From CBCXVS01 sp965178525 (GTDB lineage Bacteria > Tectomicrobia > Entotheonellia > Entotheonellales > Entotheonellaceae), in assembly GCA_965178525.1 (NCBI GenBank), contig CBCXVS010000322.1, forward strand, positions 1 through 7,948: DNA of 7,948 bases, in the 5' to 3' direction. A program made the translations under genes and the position numbers. The number at the start of each line of letters is the position of its first letter. The first letter of the stretch is position 1. Shown piece after piece: positions 7,138-7,948 of this stretch. The notes below the pieces were generated by a model that was not told the origin of the DNA, did no database searches, and saw only the letters and a list, made by a program, of their open reading frames with translations.

Positions 7138-7155
7138 TTTTTGTCCTGTACAGTG
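7138..7155 (-). repeat. Right terminal inverted repeat of the IS
   Basis: On the minus strand this reads CACTGTACAGGACAAAAA, identical to the left end. It is the transposase-proximal end; two further A residues follow inside the element. Confidence 0.93.
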
Positions 7156-7164
7156 ATCAATTTG
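7156..7164 (+). repeat. Target site duplication, right copy
   Basis: ATCAATTTG, an exact copy of 5919-5927. Removing the IS and one copy restores GGTTTGATCAATTTGTTCG as the empty site. Confidence 0.93.
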
Positions 7165-7223
7165 TTCGAAGACGATATATGAATCATCCGGGGCTGGGAC
7201 ACCACCGAGAGCACCGGTAGCCT

Positions 7224-7255
7224 TTGACACCTCACGTTGGAAAATATGATATATT
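7224..7255 (+). promoter_or_regulatory. Promoter of the Uma2 gene
   Basis: A perfect TTGACA -35 lies at 7224-7229. The -10 is ambiguous: TATGAT (7245-7250, 5 of 6) gives a 15-bp spacer and TATATT (7250-7255, 5 of 6) gives 20, while TGATAT (7247-7252) gives the ideal 17 with a weaker match. Any of them starts the transcript within about 7257-7262, at the tandem repeat. It lies outside the IS, so the IS did not remove the core promoter. Confidence 0.5.
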
Positions 7256-7259
7256 CATC

Positions 7260-7279
7260 CAGTCGTGAGCAGTCGTGAG
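7260..7279 (+). repeat. Exact 10-bp tandem repeat in the Uma2 leader
   Basis: CAGTCGTGAG occurs twice head to tail (7260-7269 and 7270-7279), at the predicted transcript start and 18-28 nt upstream of the Shine-Dalgarno. A 10-bp period puts both copies on the same face of the helix, as for paired operator half-sites. No regulator gene is nearby to support this. Confidence 0.45.
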
Positions 7280-7309
7280 GCATGATGGTCTTTTTCGGAG
7301 GTTGAGCGC

Positions 7310-7849
7310 ATGAAGACACGCGCTACCATTGACGACCTCTACAAGGTAGAAGGCAAGGCCGAGCTGGTGCATGGCGAGGTCGTCGACATGCCGCCATCCG
7401 GGGATGATCCGGGTTTTGCCAGCCTGAAAATTGCATCGCATCTGCTGGACTATGCAGAGCATAGAGGCCAGGGGCGGGCATATGGGGACGGCGCCGGATT
7501 TCGCGTCCACCTCCCGCATCGTGAATCCTTCAGCCCGGATGCCGCCTACCATGTCGGTCCACATACGGGTATGCGCTTCCTCGAAGGCGCGCCGATCTTT
7601 GCCGTCGAAGTTCGTAGCGAGAATGATTATGGCCGAGCAGCCGAGCAGGCCATGGCGCAAAAGCGAGCTGACTACTTTGACTGCGGTACACAAGTGGTCT
7701 GGGACGTAGATTTACTGAGCGATGAGGTGATTCGGGTATATCGGGCAAGCGATCCAGACAATCCAACGATCTATCGCAGGGGCGAGACGGCGGAAGCAGA
7801 ACCGGCTGTGCCCGGATGGCGGATACCTGTAGATGATCTTTTTGAGTAA
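7310..7849 (+). CDS. Uma2-family (DUF820) putative endonuclease
   Basis: The 179-residue protein belongs to the Uma2 family, which has a PD-(D/E)XK nuclease fold and usually occurs as many unlinked copies in a genome; the biological substrate is not settled. The start is clear: GGAGG at 7297-7301, 8 nt before the ATG. The usual elements are visible in order: an N-terminal acidic segment KAELVHGEVVDMPPSG (E18, E23), the SPDAAYHVG strand with D77, the core FAVEVRSEND with E100 and R102, then KRADYFDCGTQVVWDVD (118-134), and a C-terminal PGWRIPVDDLFE. The family more often has Lys or Leu where R102 stands in EVxS. Length is typical and there is no sign of damage. The gene has its own promoter and stands alone, just downstream of the IS. 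Confidence 0.88.
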   Translation: MKTRATIDDLYKVEGKAELVHGEVVDMPPSGDDPGFASLKIASHLLDYAEHRGQGRAYGDGAGFRVHLPHRESFSPDAAYHVGPHTGMRFLEGAPIFAVEVRSENDYGRAAEQAMAQKRADYFDCGTQVVWDVDLLSDEVIRVYRASDPDNPTIYRRGETAEAEPAVPGWRIPVDDLFE

Positions 7850-7928
7850 CGTCCCTATGAAATGGGCTACCAAGCGTGCGACCTGAAGACGCATAACTTA
7901 AGTGGTTTGAACCAGTTGAAGGAAATGC

Positions 7929-7946
7929 AGGTCCGTGTGCGGACCT
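7929..7946 (+). terminator. Perfect 7-bp hairpin after the Uma2 gene, possible terminator
   Basis: AGGTCCG (7929-7935) and CGGACCT (7940-7946) pair perfectly around the loop TGTG, about 80 nt after the Uma2 stop codon. The GC content suits an intrinsic terminator, but the window ends two bases later, so the required T-tract cannot be seen. Confidence 0.35.
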
Positions 7947-7948
7947 AT

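Larger units (their letters stand above)
5928..7155 (-). mobile_element. IS4-family insertion sequence, 1228 bp
   Basis: The element is bounded by perfect 18-bp inverted repeats (CACTGTACAGGACAAAAA, reading inward) and an exact 9-bp target duplication, so both ends are certain. It carries one transposase gene on the minus strand, filling most of its length, with a 91-nt leader and only a short tail. The transposase has two DDE aspartates and the YREK signature of the IS4 family. Base composition is much more AT-rich than the cyclase and barrel genes, consistent with recent arrival from a different background. The perfect ends and duplication point to a young insertion, yet the transposase is frameshifted, so it could move now only if a transposase is supplied from another copy. 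It landed 69 bp upstream of the -35 box of the Uma2 gene. Confidence 0.92.

Noticed and set aside
7232..7693. 153-codon minus-strand frame opposite the Uma2 gene
   Set aside because: Antisense to a well-supported gene, running through its promoter; no recognisable domain.
1..7948. CRISPR array, tRNA or defence island
   Set aside because: No regularly spaced repeats, no tRNA cloverleaf and no defence genes were seen; Uma2 alone is not evidence of a defence system.

Overview
The window looks like chromosome of a Gram-negative bacterium. It encodes an outer-membrane beta-barrel protein, a secreted FecR-domain protein and an inner-membrane adenylate cyclase with a periplasmic sensor. The main genes are GC-rich and start with ordinary Shine-Dalgarno sites. 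FecR-domain protein, TPR/barrel protein and CHASE2 cyclase together, plus an orphan Uma2 gene, recall Nitrospirota and similar environmental lineages. That placement is from memory and is only tentative.

Left part (1-4962): two divergent transcription units share an intergenic region at 2087-2586. Leftward runs an operon of two exported proteins: a TPR protein with a C-terminal outer-membrane barrel (476-2086), then 3 nt later a small FecR-domain protein (20-472) whose C-terminus looks damaged. Rightward runs a 791-residue CHASE2 adenylate cyclase (2587-4962) with every class IIIb catalytic residue in place. It is preceded by a good sigma70-type promoter (2431-2459), an operator-like dyad and a hairpin at the predicted transcript start. 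The three proteins would span outer membrane, periplasm and inner membrane, so a trans-envelope signalling system with cAMP output is a reasonable hypothesis. No direct contact can be shown from sequence.

Middle part (4963-7164): a mobile-element graveyard. First comes a multiply frameshifted remnant that resembles a transposase C-terminus (about 5045-5483, minus strand). Next is an AT-rich stretch with no convincing gene (5484-5918). Then comes a structurally complete IS4-family insertion sequence (5928-7155) with 18-bp perfect terminal inverted repeats and a 9-bp target duplication, ATCAATTTG. Its transposase has both Asp residues and the YREK motif but is split by a -1 frameshift near 6406-6409. 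Upstream of the transposase lies a strong RNA fold: a 16-nt arm pairs at 15 of 16 positions with the arm holding the Shine-Dalgarno and the first two bases of the start codon. An extended -10 promoter sits inside the distal arm. This is the arrangement expected of an anti-read-through device like those of IS10 and IS50.

Right part (7165-7948): a promoter with a perfect TTGACA -35, an exact 10-bp tandem repeat in the predicted leader, one Uma2-family (PD-(D/E)XK-like) gene (7310-7849), and a perfect 7-bp hairpin at the window edge that may be a terminator. No tRNA, rRNA or CRISPR array was seen.
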